Positions 1 to 8,535 are shown, counted from the first letter of the stretch. The stretch is DNA of 26,121 nt from Flavobacterium psychrophilum (GCA_945878515.1 CAMCTL010000032.1:1-26121), one strand, 5' to 3'. The notes: generated from the letters alone by a model not told the origin. Program-made: numbers and translations.

Positions 1-32
1 TATGGCTGTGAATAAATTGTACTCCAAAAAAA

Positions 33-2015
33 CTACTTGTCTAAAACTTCAAAAGTAGAATTCATACTAATAAATTCTGGTACTATCTTTTTCATTTTCG
101 CAACAATATCATCATTATCAAAGAACTCAGCAATACCGATGAGATCTTCAATACTGATATGTAAATCAGAAAACTCTTCCTGAATTTCCTTGGCAATCAT
201 AATCTTCTCGTGATAAGTAGATAGCGTTTTAGATGTGTCGTTAAGTAGTTCCTCAAATAACTTTTCTCCTGGTCTTAAACCTACAATTTTAATTTTTATA
301 TCACGATCTGGAACATATCCTGCTAATTTAATCATCTTTCGAGCCAAGTCTATAATTTTGACTGGTTTACCCATATCAAAAATATAAATCTCACCACCAT
401 TCCCCATTGAACCTGCCTCCAAAACGAGTTGACAGGCTTCTGGAATGGTCATAAAATAACGAATAACATCTGGATGCGTAAGCGTGATTGGACCGCCATC
501 AGATATTTGTTTTGCGAACAAAGGCACAACTGAGCCATTTGAACCTAATACATTACCAAAACGTGTAGTTATGAATTTTGTATTGAACAAAGCATTGTTT
601 TCTAAGCATTTCAAGTGAAGTGATTGTACATATTTCTCGGCTATTCGTTTACTTGCACCCATCACATTGCTTGGATTTACAGCTTTATCAGTAGAAATCA
701 TCACAAATTTCTTTACGCCGTACTCGCACGACAAATCAGCAAGATTTTTTGTTCCTTTTACATTTGTAAGTATCGCTTGCGATGGATTTTCTTCCATCAA
801 AGGAACATGTTTGTATGCCGCAGCATGATATACCATCTCAGGACGGTATAATTTAAAGACTTTATCTAGAGCCGCTCGATCTTTTATATCAGCAATTATA
901 GTGTGAATTCGAGTTGAATCCTTAATTGAATCGACCTCAATACTAATATGATGTAAAGGTGTTTCAGCTTGATCCAAAATAATGATCTTCTTTGGTTCAA
1001 AGCTTAGTACTTGTCTAACAATTTCGCTACCTATCGAACCCGCAGCTCCCGTGATTAAAATAACACTATCTTTCAATTGCCTAGATATTGAAATAGTATC
1101 TAAAACTATTGGCTCTCGTTCAAGTAAATCTTCAATTTGAATATTTTTTACTTTTTGTGAAATTTCTTTTTGATCTTCCCAGTCTGAAACAGAAGGTATT
1201 GTAAATACTTTGTAATTGTACTCAATGCATTGGTCTATAATTACCAACTGTTCTTCTTTAGACAAACTCTTATCTGAAATTACTAGCGCTTCTGCTCCTA
1301 ATGAACGCATTAAAGACGGAAGACGTTTGCGAAGAACTAAAATAGGCAAATCTAACATCCTTTTTGATGCGTTTTGATTGTTTTTGTCAACAAATCCTAA
1401 AATTTTGAAACGCGCAGGACTTTCAAACTTCAATGCATTGGCAATAGATATGGCATTCGCATCAGTGCCATATATAATAGTTTTGATTAAATTAGTGTCG
1501 TTTTTATCGATAAAGTAAAGCTCAAAAGTTTGCTTTACTACTACTCTGTACAAAAACAATCCGCAAAAAGAAAGTACTATATTTATAAAAAAAGCAGTAT
1601 TCAGAAATACTTTCTGATGATAATATAATTCAAACAAGAAATTAAAAAATAGAAAGAAAACTAAAACTGCAGTTTGAGAAAACAAAAGCTTAACAGCATC
1701 GATATTGGAAGAATGTCTTATAATTCCCGCATAAGTTCTAAATAACCAAAAAAAGAAAATGTTAATTATGAAAAGAAAAAACACAAATAAATAAGCCCGA
1801 TCGCTTACAATGTACTCTAATCCAGTATCATTAAAAATTAAATACGTCAAGCTAAATGATAAAAGTAATATTGTACAGTCTATTAATACAATTATCCAGC
1901 GTGGCAAATAGCTTAAATTATGAATATTGATTCTCAAATTATCTCTTGAAAAATAACTTTTTGAAAGATCTCTTTCCATCTTAAATGAAGTACTTTTATT
2001 CATAGGATTATACAT
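33..2015 (-). CDS. FlaA1/CapD/WbpM-type UDP-GlcNAc 4,6-dehydratase, membrane-bound long form
   Basis: Predicted inner-membrane enzyme that converts UDP-GlcNAc to a UDP-4-keto-6-deoxy-HexNAc, the entry to QuiNAc/FucNAc-type sugars. At 660 aa it is the long form of the family. Four membrane helices lie at about 39-61, 75-92, 110-130 and 140-159. A CoA-binding-like Rossmann domain follows (about 175-290), then a C-terminal SDR domain with GAAGSIG at 323-329, STDKAV at 441-446 and Met452-x3-Lys456. Met in place of the usual SDR Tyr is the signature of the WbpM/PglF/FlaA1 dehydratases. The stop is TAG. The ATG at 2015 is the longest choice. A promoter -7 box at 2023-2030 puts the likely mRNA start almost on it, so the ATG at 2003 (residue 5) or at 1979 (residue 13) may be the true start. 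It is the last gene visible and seems to be its own transcription unit. Confidence 0.93.
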   Translation of the reverse strand: MYNPMNKSTSFKMERDLSKSYFSRDNLRINIHNLSYLPRWIIVLIDCTILLLSFSLTYLIFNDTGLEYIVSDRAYLFVFFLFIINIFFFWLFRTYAGIIRHSSNIDAVKLLFSQTAVLVFFLFFNFLFELYYHQKVFLNTAFFINIVLSFCGLFLYRVVVKQTFELYFIDKNDTNLIKTIIYGTDANAISIANALKFESPARFKILGFVDKNNQNASKRMLDLPILVLRKRLPSLMRSLGAEALVISDKSLSKEEQLVIIDQCIEYNYKVFTIPSVSDWEDQKEISQKVKNIQIEDLLEREPIVLDTISISRQLKDSVILITGAAGSIGSEIVRQVLSFEPKKIIILDQAETPLHHISIEVDSIKDSTRIHTIIADIKDRAALDKVFKLYRPEMVYHAAAYKHVPLMEENPSQAILTNVKGTKNLADLSCEYGVKKFVMISTDKAVNPSNVMGASKRIAEKYVQSLHLKCLENNALFNTKFITTRFGNVLGSNGSVVPLFAKQISDGGPITLTHPDVIRYFMTIPEACQLVLEAGSMGNGGEIYIFDMGKPVKIIDLARKMIKLAGYVPDRDIKIKIVGLRPGEKLFEELLNDTSKTLSTYHEKIMIAKEIQEEFSDLHISIEDLIGIAEFFDNDDIVAKMKKIVPEFISMNSTFEVLDK

Positions 2016-2022
2016 AGTTCAA

Positions 2023-2054
2023 CAAAAATACAAATTAATCTTAAAATAATACAA
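2023..2054 (-). promoter_or_regulatory. Bacteroidota-type promoter for the FlaA1/WbpM-like gene
   Basis: On the minus strand there is a TATTTTTG box (2023-2030), an exact match to TAnnTTTG. It is preceded after 21 nt by TTG (2052-2054), inside the accepted 17-23 nt spacing. Transcription would begin near 2016-2018. A second TATTTTTG at 2052-2059 has no TTG at proper spacing. Confidence 0.6.
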
Positions 2055-2274
2055 AAATAAAACCCTTTTCATTGTGTAACGAAGTTATAAAAAAAATAAA
2101 AAAGAGCAACTGATTTTATGAATTATGATAAAATTAGTTTTAATTTTGTTTTTATACTAATATACATAAATGTTTATAAAGCTATTTTGTAAATACTTTC
2201 GCAAAAAAACATGCCTTAAATAAACTACCTAAACTTTTATCAAATAAAACTTGTATTCAATTAAATCCTATTTT

Positions 2275-3144
2275 TTACTTTTTATATTTTAACAATTGCA
2301 GAAGATAATTACCATAGCCCGATTTGATTAGCGGTTCTGCCAAAGCCTTAAGTTGTTCATTATTGATGAACCCTTGCCTCCAAGCAATTTCTTCTATACA
2401 ACCCACTTTCAAACCTTGACGTTCTTCAATAACCTGAACAAATTGACCAGCTTGCATCAAACTATTAAAAGTTCCTGTGTCGAGCCAAGCGGTTCCTCTA
2501 TTTAAAATTCCAACTTTTAGGGCGCCTTTTTCAAGGTACACTTTATTGATGTCAGTAATTTCATACTCTCCTCTTGCACTAGGTTGAATATTTTTAGCAA
2601 TTTCTACAACCGAATTATCGTAAAAATACAATCCTGGCACTGCAAAATTTGATTTAGGAATAAGTGGTTTTTCTTCAATAGAAAGTGCCTTATTGTTCTC
2701 ATCAAATTCAACAACACCATATCGTTCAGGATCTGAAACGTGATAAGCAAATACTACGCCTCCATTTGGATTAGAATTCGATTGTAGCAACTCTTCCATA
2801 GTCGATCCGAAAAAAATATTGTCCCCTAAAACCAATGCAACACTGTCATTTCCAATAAATTTTTCACCTATAACAAAAGCTTGTGCCAATCCATTTGGAA
2901 TTGCTTGTACAGCATAACTAAATTGACAACCAATAGAGGAACCATCTCCCAATAATTTTTTGAAATTAGGCAAATCATGAGGGGTTGAAATGATTAAAAT
3001 TTCATGAATTCCTGCCATCATCAAAGTCGATAGTGGATAATAAATCATAGGTTTATCATAAACAGGCATCATTTGTTTGCTCATTGCTAATGTTAACGGA
3101 TGCAAGCGGGTTCCAGATCCACCGGCTAAAATAATTCCTTTCAT
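2275..3144 (-). CDS. rfbA: Glucose-1-phosphate thymidylyltransferase RmlA
   Basis: Cytoplasmic first enzyme of dTDP-L-rhamnose synthesis: glucose-1-phosphate plus dTTP gives dTDP-glucose. From the ATG at 3144 the protein is 289 aa, the normal family length. It begins directly with the nucleotidyltransferase core: [11 protein letters not shown] at 8-18, the KPMIYYPLS segment at 31-39, LGDNIFFG at 106-113 (Asp108 a metal ligand), then EEKP and the W-DTGT segment. The frame stays open upstream to 3213, but those 23 extra codons run through a palindromic intergenic element and add nothing conserved, so I place the start at 3144. It is the last rml gene, separated from rmlD by about 208 bp holding the inverted repeat. 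Confidence 0.96.
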   Translation of the reverse strand: MKGIILAGGSGTRLHPLTLAMSKQMMPVYDKPMIYYPLSTLMMAGIHEILIISTPHDLPNFKKLLGDGSSIGCQFSYAVQAIPNGLAQAFVIGEKFIGNDSVALVLGDNIFFGSTMEELLQSNSNPNGGVVFAYHVSDPERYGVVEFDENNKALSIEEKPLIPKSNFAVPGLYFYDNSVVEIAKNIQPSARGEYEITDINKVYLEKGALKVGILNRGTAWLDTGTFNSLMQAGQFVQVIEERQGLKVGCIEEIAWRQGFINNEQLKALAEPLIKSGYGNYLLQLLKYKK

Positions 3145-3181
3145 AAGTAGATATTTATTTTTTTTATTGGTCATATATAAT

Positions 3182-3290
3182 TGCTTCGCCAGTTCGCTGC
3201 ACTCGAGCTGCACATCTTCAGCGGTGTTTATCTAATCGGTTAATATTTTATTTGGTATTCGATGACCCGAGCTTGCGAACTGGCGAAGCA
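3182..3290. repeat. 109-bp intergenic element with perfect 16-bp terminal inverted repeats
   Basis: Positions 3182-3197 and 3275-3290 are exact reverse complements (TGCTTCGCCAGTTCGC and GCGAACTGGCGAAGCA). The match continues imperfectly inward, with CTCGAG near 3203-3208 against CTCGGG on the other strand near 3267-3272. The arms are visibly G+C richer than their surroundings. The element fills most of the rmlD-rmlA spacer. No T-run follows either arm, so it is not a simple intrinsic terminator. It could be a MITE or REP-like genomic repeat, or a strong mRNA hairpin. Confidence 0.88.
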
Positions 3291-3352
3291 TTTTCAATTG
3301 CGACCAATTTTAGTTCATGCTAATTTCATATTTTTAAGTTTGTGCTTTAGTT

Positions 3353-4222
3353 TTAATTGCGGTTTTCACCTTCTAACCGGCTCATCATTTTCTTCAAACT
3401 TATTTTATAATCAATGGCTTCGATTCCATAGACTGCTTTGATTTTCGATTTGTCCAATAATGAATAGGCGGGTCTTTCAGCTGGAGTAGGATAATTTGCG
3501 GCGGGTATTCCTTTAATTTCGCAATCTTTATTGGCAATTTCCTTGATGTCATTTGCAAAATCAAACCAACTTATTTCACCAGCATTTGAATAATGATAAA
3601 TTCCGGCTGTCCATTGATTACTATCCAAAATGGTTAAAATAACTTGTGCCAGATCCGCGGCGTAGGTTGGCGAACCGACTTGATCATTAACAACACTTAA
3701 AGTATCCCGCTCGGTCATCAAGCGCAACATTGTTTTTACAAAATTATTCCCAAACTCGGAATAAACCCATGCAGTCCGTATTATGATACTAGTTGGACAG
3801 TTCTTTAAACAAGAAATTTCTCCAGCTAATTTTGTTGAACCATAAACGCTCTTAGGATTGGGTTGATCTTCTTCTTTATATGCTATCGGCGATAAGCCGT
3901 CAAAAACATAATCAGTTGAAATATGAACCAACTTAGATTCAAATTCAGTACACAAGGTCGCTAACGTAGCTATAGCCAAATGGTTAATAGCATCTGCAAC
4001 TTCGACGTCTTGTTGCGCCTTATCTACAGCAGTATAGGCAGCGCAATTAATCACAATATTAGGCTGAATTCGATTGAAATTGCTAATAATAACTTGCGAA
4101 TCATCTAGCGGAAAATCATCTATGTCAGTAAAAACAAAATTAAAATTAGGATAATTATTCGCTAATTGTTTTATTTCAGAGCCCAACTGTCCGTTAGCTC
4201 CTGTCACTAATACTTTTTTCAT
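3353..4222 (-). CDS. rfbD: dTDP-4-dehydrorhamnose reductase RmlD
   Basis: Final step of dTDP-L-rhamnose synthesis, NAD(P)H reduction of dTDP-4-keto-L-rhamnose, in the cytoplasm. It has 289 aa with the Rossmann motif TGANGQLGSE at 7-16, ISTDYVFDG at 101-109, and the SDR dyad Tyr127-x3-Lys131 in YGSTK. The ATG at 4220-4222 shares one base with the rmlC stop codon (TAATG), so the two genes are expected to be translationally coupled. Sequence and length fit RmlD well, with no sign of damage. Confidence 0.96.
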   Translation of the reverse strand: MKKVLVTGANGQLGSEIKQLANNYPNFNFVFTDIDDFPLDDSQVIISNFNRIQPNIVINCAAYTAVDKAQQDVEVADAINHLAIATLATLCTEFESKLVHISTDYVFDGLSPIAYKEEDQPNPKSVYGSTKLAGEISCLKNCPTSIIIRTAWVYSEFGNNFVKTMLRLMTERDTLSVVNDQVGSPTYAADLAQVILTILDSNQWTAGIYHYSNAGEISWFDFANDIKEIANKDCEIKGIPAANYPTPAERPAYSLLDKSKIKAVYGIEAIDYKISLKKMMSRLEGENRN

Positions 4223-4770
4223 TAAAATTGAGAATTACAATTATCAAAATTAGGCAAAATTAAATCTTTATCAGAAACAATTGCTGTAGTTAAATCCATT
4301 CCCCAATCAATGTTTAGAAAGTCATCATCAAACCGAATACCACCTTCGCTTTGTTTGTTATAATATTGATCGCATTTGTAAGCGACTATAGCTGTTTCGC
4401 TCAAAACAGAAAAACCATGAGCAAAACCCTGAGGAACCAATAGTTGCTTTTTGTTATCGGCCGATAACACGATGCTAAAATGTTTTCCGTAGGTAGCTGA
4501 ATCTTTTCGCAAATCAACTGCGACGTCCATAATTTCGCCTTGAATTGCACGAACTAATTTGGTCTGTGCAAAAGGAGGATTTTGATAATGTAAACCCCTT
4601 AGCGTTCCTTTTTTAGAAAAAGATTGATTATCTTGTACAAAGTCAATATGAATACCCTCATCGCTACATTTGCTTTTATTATAGGCTTCAAAAAAATAAC
4701 CCCTGCCGTCATCAAATACAGCTGGCGTAATAACTATTAAATTTTCAATAAATGTAGTTTCTAAATTCAT
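4222..4770 (-). CDS. rfbC: dTDP-4-dehydrorhamnose 3,5-epimerase RmlC
   Basis: Third step of the dTDP-L-rhamnose pathway. It is a 182-aa cupin of normal length, with RGLHYQ at 58-63 (catalytic-type His61), Lys71, the MDVAVDLR strand at 81-88, PQGFAHGF at 113-120 and YKCDQYY at 131-137. It starts at the ATG at 4770, about 120 nt downstream of a good promoter, and its TAA stop overlaps the rmlD ATG. RmlB, the second pathway enzyme, is not in this operon but about 13 kb upstream. Confidence 0.96.
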   Translation of the reverse strand: MNLETTFIENLIVITPAVFDDGRGYFFEAYNKSKCSDEGIHIDFVQDNQSFSKKGTLRGLHYQNPPFAQTKLVRAIQGEIMDVAVDLRKDSATYGKHFSIVLSADNKKQLLVPQGFAHGFSVLSETAIVAYKCDQYYNKQSEGGIRFDDDFLNIDWGMDLTTAIVSDKDLILPNFDNCNSQF

Positions 4771-4852
4771 TATTTGTTTAGTATAAATATTTTTTAATTC
4801 TTAATGCGAATCAAGAGCTAAAATAAAGCAATCGTATTCTTCGTATTAGACT

Positions 4853-4875
4853 TAACAGGTTTTTAAAACCTGTTA
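4853..4875. repeat. 23-bp palindrome in the rmlC leader
   Basis: Two perfect 11-bp arms (4853-4863 and 4865-4875, TAACAGGTTTT and AAAACCTGTTA) surround a single base. In the minus-strand transcript no T-run follows, so it is not a standard intrinsic terminator. It lies about 15-35 nt after the predicted transcription start, where a hairpin or a dimeric repressor site could act. Confidence 0.8.
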
Positions 4876-4895
4876 GGCCTCTTCACCGTATATTA

Positions 4896-4925
4896 CAAAA
4901 TTATGCGTTCGACTCTTCTTCCCAA
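4896..4925 (-). promoter_or_regulatory. Bacteroidota-type promoter for rmlC-rmlD(-rmlA)
   Basis: Minus strand: TTG (4923-4925), 19 nt spacer, TAATTTTG (4896-4903), an exact fit to TTG-N(17-23)-TAnnTTTG. Transcription should start near 4889, leaving a leader of about 120 nt before the rmlC ATG. Confidence 0.68.
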
Positions 4926-5152
4926 TTCTTGATTAAATTTGTTATAAATCTTTAGTGATAATGTACAATTCAAAATTGCTAAGCTTGTTATGCAATACTG
5001 ATTTTTCACGAAATAAACAGCAACAATGTATTGTCTTAAACCATTAATAATTCGAAAAAATGCATTAAAAAAACTGAAATCCCTGTTTATTCCTTCATAA
5101 ATTCATGCAATATCATTCTTTTTTGAATTCAAACAAAAAGTCAAATAAAAAA

Positions 5153-6106
5153 TTAATTATTTTTTAATGTTAAAGAATTAAGAATCTTGCGTCGAAACGC
5201 TAAATAGAAAATTACCTGAATTAAAAGAATTATCAAAGAACTATAAATATTTAAAAAACCTTGATAGTTTAAATAAATAATTAAAGAATTGACTAGCAAT
5301 TGTATTAACATGTAAACAACAGCTATTAATATATGGGAATGGCCACATTCATTGGCTAAATATTGATAGAGATGCGAACGATGCGCTTCAAATATATTTT
5401 CTTTCTTTTTGATTCTGAACAAAATAGTAATTCCTGCATCAATACCATAAATAGAAAAGAAAAGCAAATAGTAGATCTGACCAGTGTCAATTATGGTCTT
5501 CAGCATAAAATATCCTAAAAACAATGCTAGACTTATACTGCCAACATCTCCAGCAAAAGTTTTAGCAATTTTTCGGACATTAAAAAACGCAAAAATTACA
5601 CAAGATATTCCTACTGTGAAAAGCAATGGCAAATTTGCTTCATTGCTAGGAAGTAATGAAAAGCTTACAATTGCAGCAATAGCGTAGAGTACAGCTATCC
5701 CATTTATTCCATCCATGAAATTAAAAATATTGATCCACCCTACTAATAAAACAAAAACAATAGGCAAAACCCATAACGAAAATCCCAAAAGATTCAAATC
5801 ATAGGAAATTAAAAGGAAAGCAACAATTTGTGAACCAAAACGCGGCAATTGATGCAGCGGTTTTATGTCATCGACAAAACTAACAACCGCCACAAAAACT
5901 ACGGACGAAGCCAGCAACCAACTGGTATAGCCTAATCCAAAGGCAATTAAGATTGCAATAGGAAAAATAATTCCACCACCTCTAATAGTGATTGTAGAAT
6001 GAGAAGAACGATGATTTGGTTTGTCGATTATATTGTATCGATCGGCTATTTTGAAATAGAAGAGTTCAAAACAGAAAAGGAAAACAGTAATTAGAATATA
6101 ATCCAT
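5153..6106 (-). CDS. WecA/WbpL-type undecaprenyl-phosphate HexNAc-1-phosphate transferase (GT4/MraY family)
   Basis: Integral membrane enzyme that starts repeat-unit synthesis by transferring a sugar-1-phosphate from a UDP-sugar to undecaprenyl phosphate at the cytoplasmic face of the inner membrane. It has 317 aa with about ten hydrophobic helices. Family motifs are in order: DKPNHRSSH at 28-36 followed by RGGG, Asp79-Asp80, NIFNFMDGINGI at 126-137, GDVGS at 186-190 and the HRSHLYQ loop at 242-248. Its ATG shares one base with the stop of the upstream reductase gene (TAATG), a pairing also known for WbpV/WbpK with WbpL. The sugar it transfers is probably QuiNAc or FucNAc rather than GlcNAc, but that is inferred from the neighbours only. 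Confidence 0.93.
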   Translation of the reverse strand: MDYILITVFLFCFELFYFKIADRYNIIDKPNHRSSHSTITIRGGGIIFPIAILIAFGLGYTSWLLASSVVFVAVVSFVDDIKPLHQLPRFGSQIVAFLLISYDLNLLGFSLWVLPIVFVLLVGWINIFNFMDGINGIAVLYAIAAIVSFSLLPSNEANLPLLFTVGISCVIFAFFNVRKIAKTFAGDVGSISLALFLGYFMLKTIIDTGQIYYLLFFSIYGIDAGITILFRIKKKENIFEAHRSHLYQYLANECGHSHILIAVVYMLIQLLVNSLIIYLNYQGFLNIYSSLIILLIQVIFYLAFRRKILNSLTLKNN

Positions 6107-7011
6107 TAATTTTTGAAAGATTTAAAAGTTTTCAACAAACCTTCTTTAGTATTTATAGGCAATGGCTTATTTATAGCTGCAAGAATCTTGGCATTACTAA
6201 CTACATAATTTTCTGTAAGTTTTTGCAAACGTTCTGTATTGAGCGGTAATGAAAACCGATCACCAATCTTAGAGATACTATGAATAAAGGATGCGTTAAT
6301 TCTCCAAATCTTATTAGTTTTGCCTAAAACCATTCCTAGCAATTCGATCAATTCGTTAGTAGATAATGGTTCATTATCTGCCACCTGATAAACTCCAGAT
6401 GGAATAAATTTATTTTCAATTAATTCTTTGATTACAAAACACAAGTTTTCGACACTCAAAAAAGAACGCTGATTTTCAAAAGAACCTAAAGGCCAAGGCA
6501 AACCTTTTTCAACTATTTTATAAAGTAAATTCAAATTTCCTTTGTTGCCAGGTCCATGAATCATACAAGGACGCAAGATATAAACTCGCTTTTCTTGAGG
6601 TAATTCCTGAGACAAAATATACTGCTCAGCCTGCAGTTTTGCAATGCCATAATGTGTTTTTGGACTCGGAATGGCTTCTTCGCTCAATACTCCAACTACT
6701 TTATCAGTAACAGCTTTTACAGTGCTCAAAAATACAAACACTTTACAATCTGAAAGCAGAAAAGCATCAAATAATTGCTTAGTCAATTCAAAATTCGCTT
6801 TATAATAGTCCGCAGGTTGGGATACTTTTTTCAAATCATGCGCTTTTCCTGCAAGATGGATTATTGCATCTCCATGAATATCAATATTCTGATTTTCAAT
6901 AAACCGAACACGCATCGGCTGAATTTTATAATCATCTTGCAAATAAACTTTCAGATTTGTACCCACAAAACCTGAAGCTCCAGTAATAGAAATTGTTTGT
7001 TTATTTACCAT
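6106..7011 (-). CDS. NAD-dependent sugar epimerase/reductase, WbpV/WbpK-like
   Basis: Extended SDR protein, 301 aa from the ATG at 7011, probably reducing the 4-keto group of the FlaA1/WbpM product to give UDP-QuiNAc or UDP-FucNAc. Motifs: TGASGFVG at 10-17, HLAGKAHDL at 52-60, STVKAV at 96-101 and Tyr121-x3-Lys125 in YGIAK. HLAGxAH followed by a short FLSTVK strand resembles the WbpV/WbpK reductases more than GalE. The frame extends to a TTG at 7038, but the ATG at 7011 gives the normal N terminus and overlaps the preceding glycosyltransferase by 7 bp. Its stop overlaps the WecA-like start by 1 bp. The product stereochemistry (gluco or galacto) cannot be read from sequence. Confidence 0.87.
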   Translation of the reverse strand: MVNKQTISITGASGFVGTNLKVYLQDDYKIQPMRVRFIENQNIDIHGDAIIHLAGKAHDLKKVSQPADYYKANFELTKQLFDAFLLSDCKVFVFLSTVKAVTDKVVGVLSEEAIPSPKTHYGIAKLQAEQYILSQELPQEKRVYILRPCMIHGPGNKGNLNLLYKIVEKGLPWPLGSFENQRSFLSVENLCFVIKELIENKFIPSGVYQVADNEPLSTNELIELLGMVLGKTNKIWRINASFIHSISKIGDRFSLPLNTERLQKLTENYVVSNAKILAAINKPLPINTKEGLLKTFKSFKN

Positions 7012-7751
7012 TTTTTTAAGAATCCTATAATTTTCCAAACAACCCTGAATTGAATTTTAATAGGCGAAAAAGAAATCTTATTCATTGATAATGCTTTTTG
7101 TATTTCTTGAGTTATCAATTTGTAAGACGCAGAACCTGAACTACTCAAACCGCCTACTAACATCGAAGTTGTTGTTATTCCTGAGTATTTCCAGCTGATT
7201 TTGTTTTTAAGAAAGAAGCGGGTAATTAATTCATAATCAGACCCAATTCTAAAGCCCAAAACATAATTCCCATAAGTAGCAAAAAGTGATGCCTTTAGAA
7301 AAATTGAAGGATGTGGCGGCATAAATCCAATTTTAAGTTTATCGGGAGTCCAATATTTAGAAGAATACTTTCTAACTATTTTTCCGTTTTCGTTGTGCTG
7401 AATAATGTTACCTACAGAAGCATCAATACTATTTTGTTGATGAAAATTGGCGATTTCTGCTACTACATTGGTAGTATAAAAAGTATCATCTGAATTCAAA
7501 ATTCCAATCAAATCGCCAGTTGCCAAGGCAATTCCTTTGTTCATTGCATTATAAAGTCCTTTGTCGGATTCTGATATCCAATGGGTAATTTTATCCTGAT
7601 GTTTTTTTATTAGATCTATTGTCCCGTCTTTAGAATTACCGTCAACAACAATATATTCTATGTCTTTATAGTTTTGATTGGCAACGGAAAGTATTGTCTT
7701 TTCAAGCGTGGCAACACTGTTGTAGCAAACGGTAATTATGGAAATTTTCAA
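7005..7751 (-). CDS. Family 2 glycosyltransferase, WcaE-like, TTG start
   Basis: Cytoplasmic or membrane-associated GT-A enzyme adding one sugar to the lipid-linked repeat. It has 248 aa with a compact GT2 domain: SIITVCYNS at 4-12, VVDGNSKDGT at 35-44, SESDKGLYNAMNKGI at 60-74 and NSDD at 86-89 (DxD-like metal site). The SE-D-GxYxAMNKGI pattern is typical of the WcaE subgroup. No ATG or GTG exists in frame near the N terminus. Translation most likely starts at the TTG at 7749-7751, one base after the stop of the upstream gene, so coupling by re-initiation is plausible. The next in-frame Met is at residue 70, too late. Donor and acceptor are unknown. Confidence 0.9.
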   Translation of the reverse strand: MKISIITVCYNSVATLEKTILSVANQNYKDIEYIVVDGNSKDGTIDLIKKHQDKITHWISESDKGLYNAMNKGIALATGDLIGILNSDDTFYTTNVVAEIANFHQQNSIDASVGNIIQHNENGKIVRKYSSKYWTPDKLKIGFMPPHPSIFLKASLFATYGNYVLGFRIGSDYELITRFFLKNKISWKYSGITTTSMLVGGLSSSGSASYKLITQEIQKALSMNKISFSPIKIQFRVVWKIIGFLKKW

Positions 7752-7752
7752 T

Positions 7753-8469
7753 TTAATTTTTTTTATTAATAAAAAACCTTTGAATTAAGAAAAAACACAA
7801 ATACACTCTATATATAATTTTGAACCATGTAGAAGTTTTCGAAATTAATCCACCTGTTGAGACGTTTGTGTCATGTCGTCTGTAATAAATAAGTTTGTCA
7901 CTTAAAACTTTATGCTTAAAAAAAAATGACCCGACTAAAAACAACCAATTATCGTGAGTGCAAAACTTTCTATTTGATGGAAACGGAAGTGCTTTATTTA
8001 AAATTTCTGAACGAAATGCAAAACAACATCCTAAATAACTAAATTTAATCAAGTTTCCAAAACAAGTCTTTTTAACATTTCTTAATTTAAAGAATGAGTC
8101 TGAAATAATTTCATTATATTCATTAATGATATAACTGTCTGAGACAACAATATCATAGTGTATAAGTTCTTTTAAACACACTTCGACTTTATTTGGTGTC
8201 CAAATGTCATCCTGATCACTTATAAATATAATATCTCCTGAGGCTTGTCGAAGCGCATTTTCAAAATTACTTGTATATCCTTGTTCTTTATTAAAAAAAA
8301 GTTTAATTCTAGAATCAGCAATTTGCTTAATAATCTCAACTGTACGGTCAGTTGAATTATCATCAGATATCAAAAGCTCATCGCCTTCAAAAAGTTGTGG
8401 TAAAATGGAGTCTATCTGTTGTTTAACAAATTTCTCTCCGTTAAATGTAGCAATACAAACTGAGATCAT
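7753..8469 (-). CDS. Family 2 glycosyltransferase, possible rhamnosyltransferase
   Basis: GT2 enzyme of 238 aa from the ATG at 8469; an in-frame TTG at 8487 adds six unconserved residues and is less likely. Motifs: SVCIATFNGEKF at 3-14, ISDDNSTDRT at 34-43 and ISDQDDIWTPNK at 83-94. The DQDDIW signature and the LGCCFAFR segment are common in glycosyltransferases often annotated as rhamnosyltransferases, and the locus makes dTDP-rhamnose, but the donor is an inference. A basic, hydrophobic C terminus (FFLIQRFFINKKN) may associate with the membrane. Its stop is one base from the TTG start of the next gene. Confidence 0.88.
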   Translation of the reverse strand: MISVCIATFNGEKFVKQQIDSILPQLFEGDELLISDDNSTDRTVEIIKQIADSRIKLFFNKEQGYTSNFENALRQASGDIIFISDQDDIWTPNKVEVCLKELIHYDIVVSDSYIINEYNEIISDSFFKLRNVKKTCFGNLIKFSYLGCCFAFRSEILNKALPFPSNRKFCTHDNWLFLVGSFFFKHKVLSDKLIYYRRHDTNVSTGGLISKTSTWFKIIYRVYLCFFLIQRFFINKKN

Positions 8470-8535
8470 CTTAGATTTTATTTGCAAAAATTATTTTATC
8501 ATTGTTAATATCGTTACTAAAAACTTTAAAAAAGT

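Larger units (their letters stand above)
4771..5152. other. 382-bp intergenic region holding the rmlC promoter and a palindrome
   Basis: No coding sequence is seen on either strand. It separates the initiating transferase gene (stop at 5153) from rmlC (start at 4770). It contains a TTG-N19-TAATTTTG promoter (4896-4925) and a 23-bp palindrome (4853-4875) inside the predicted leader. I see no clear terminator for the upstream gene. Confidence 0.7.

Noticed and set aside
624..851. Plus-strand ORF of 75 codons inside the WbpM-like gene
   Set aside because: Antisense to a conserved catalytic domain, no recognisable protein features.
3145..3213. N-terminal extension of rmlA starting at 3213
   Set aside because: The extra 23 residues are translated from the inverted-repeat element, and the ATG at 3144 gives the standard RmlA N terminus.
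7012..7038. TTG-initiated extension of the WbpV-like reductase
   Set aside because: Nine extra residues inside the preceding gene; the ATG at 7011 starts right before the Rossmann strand.
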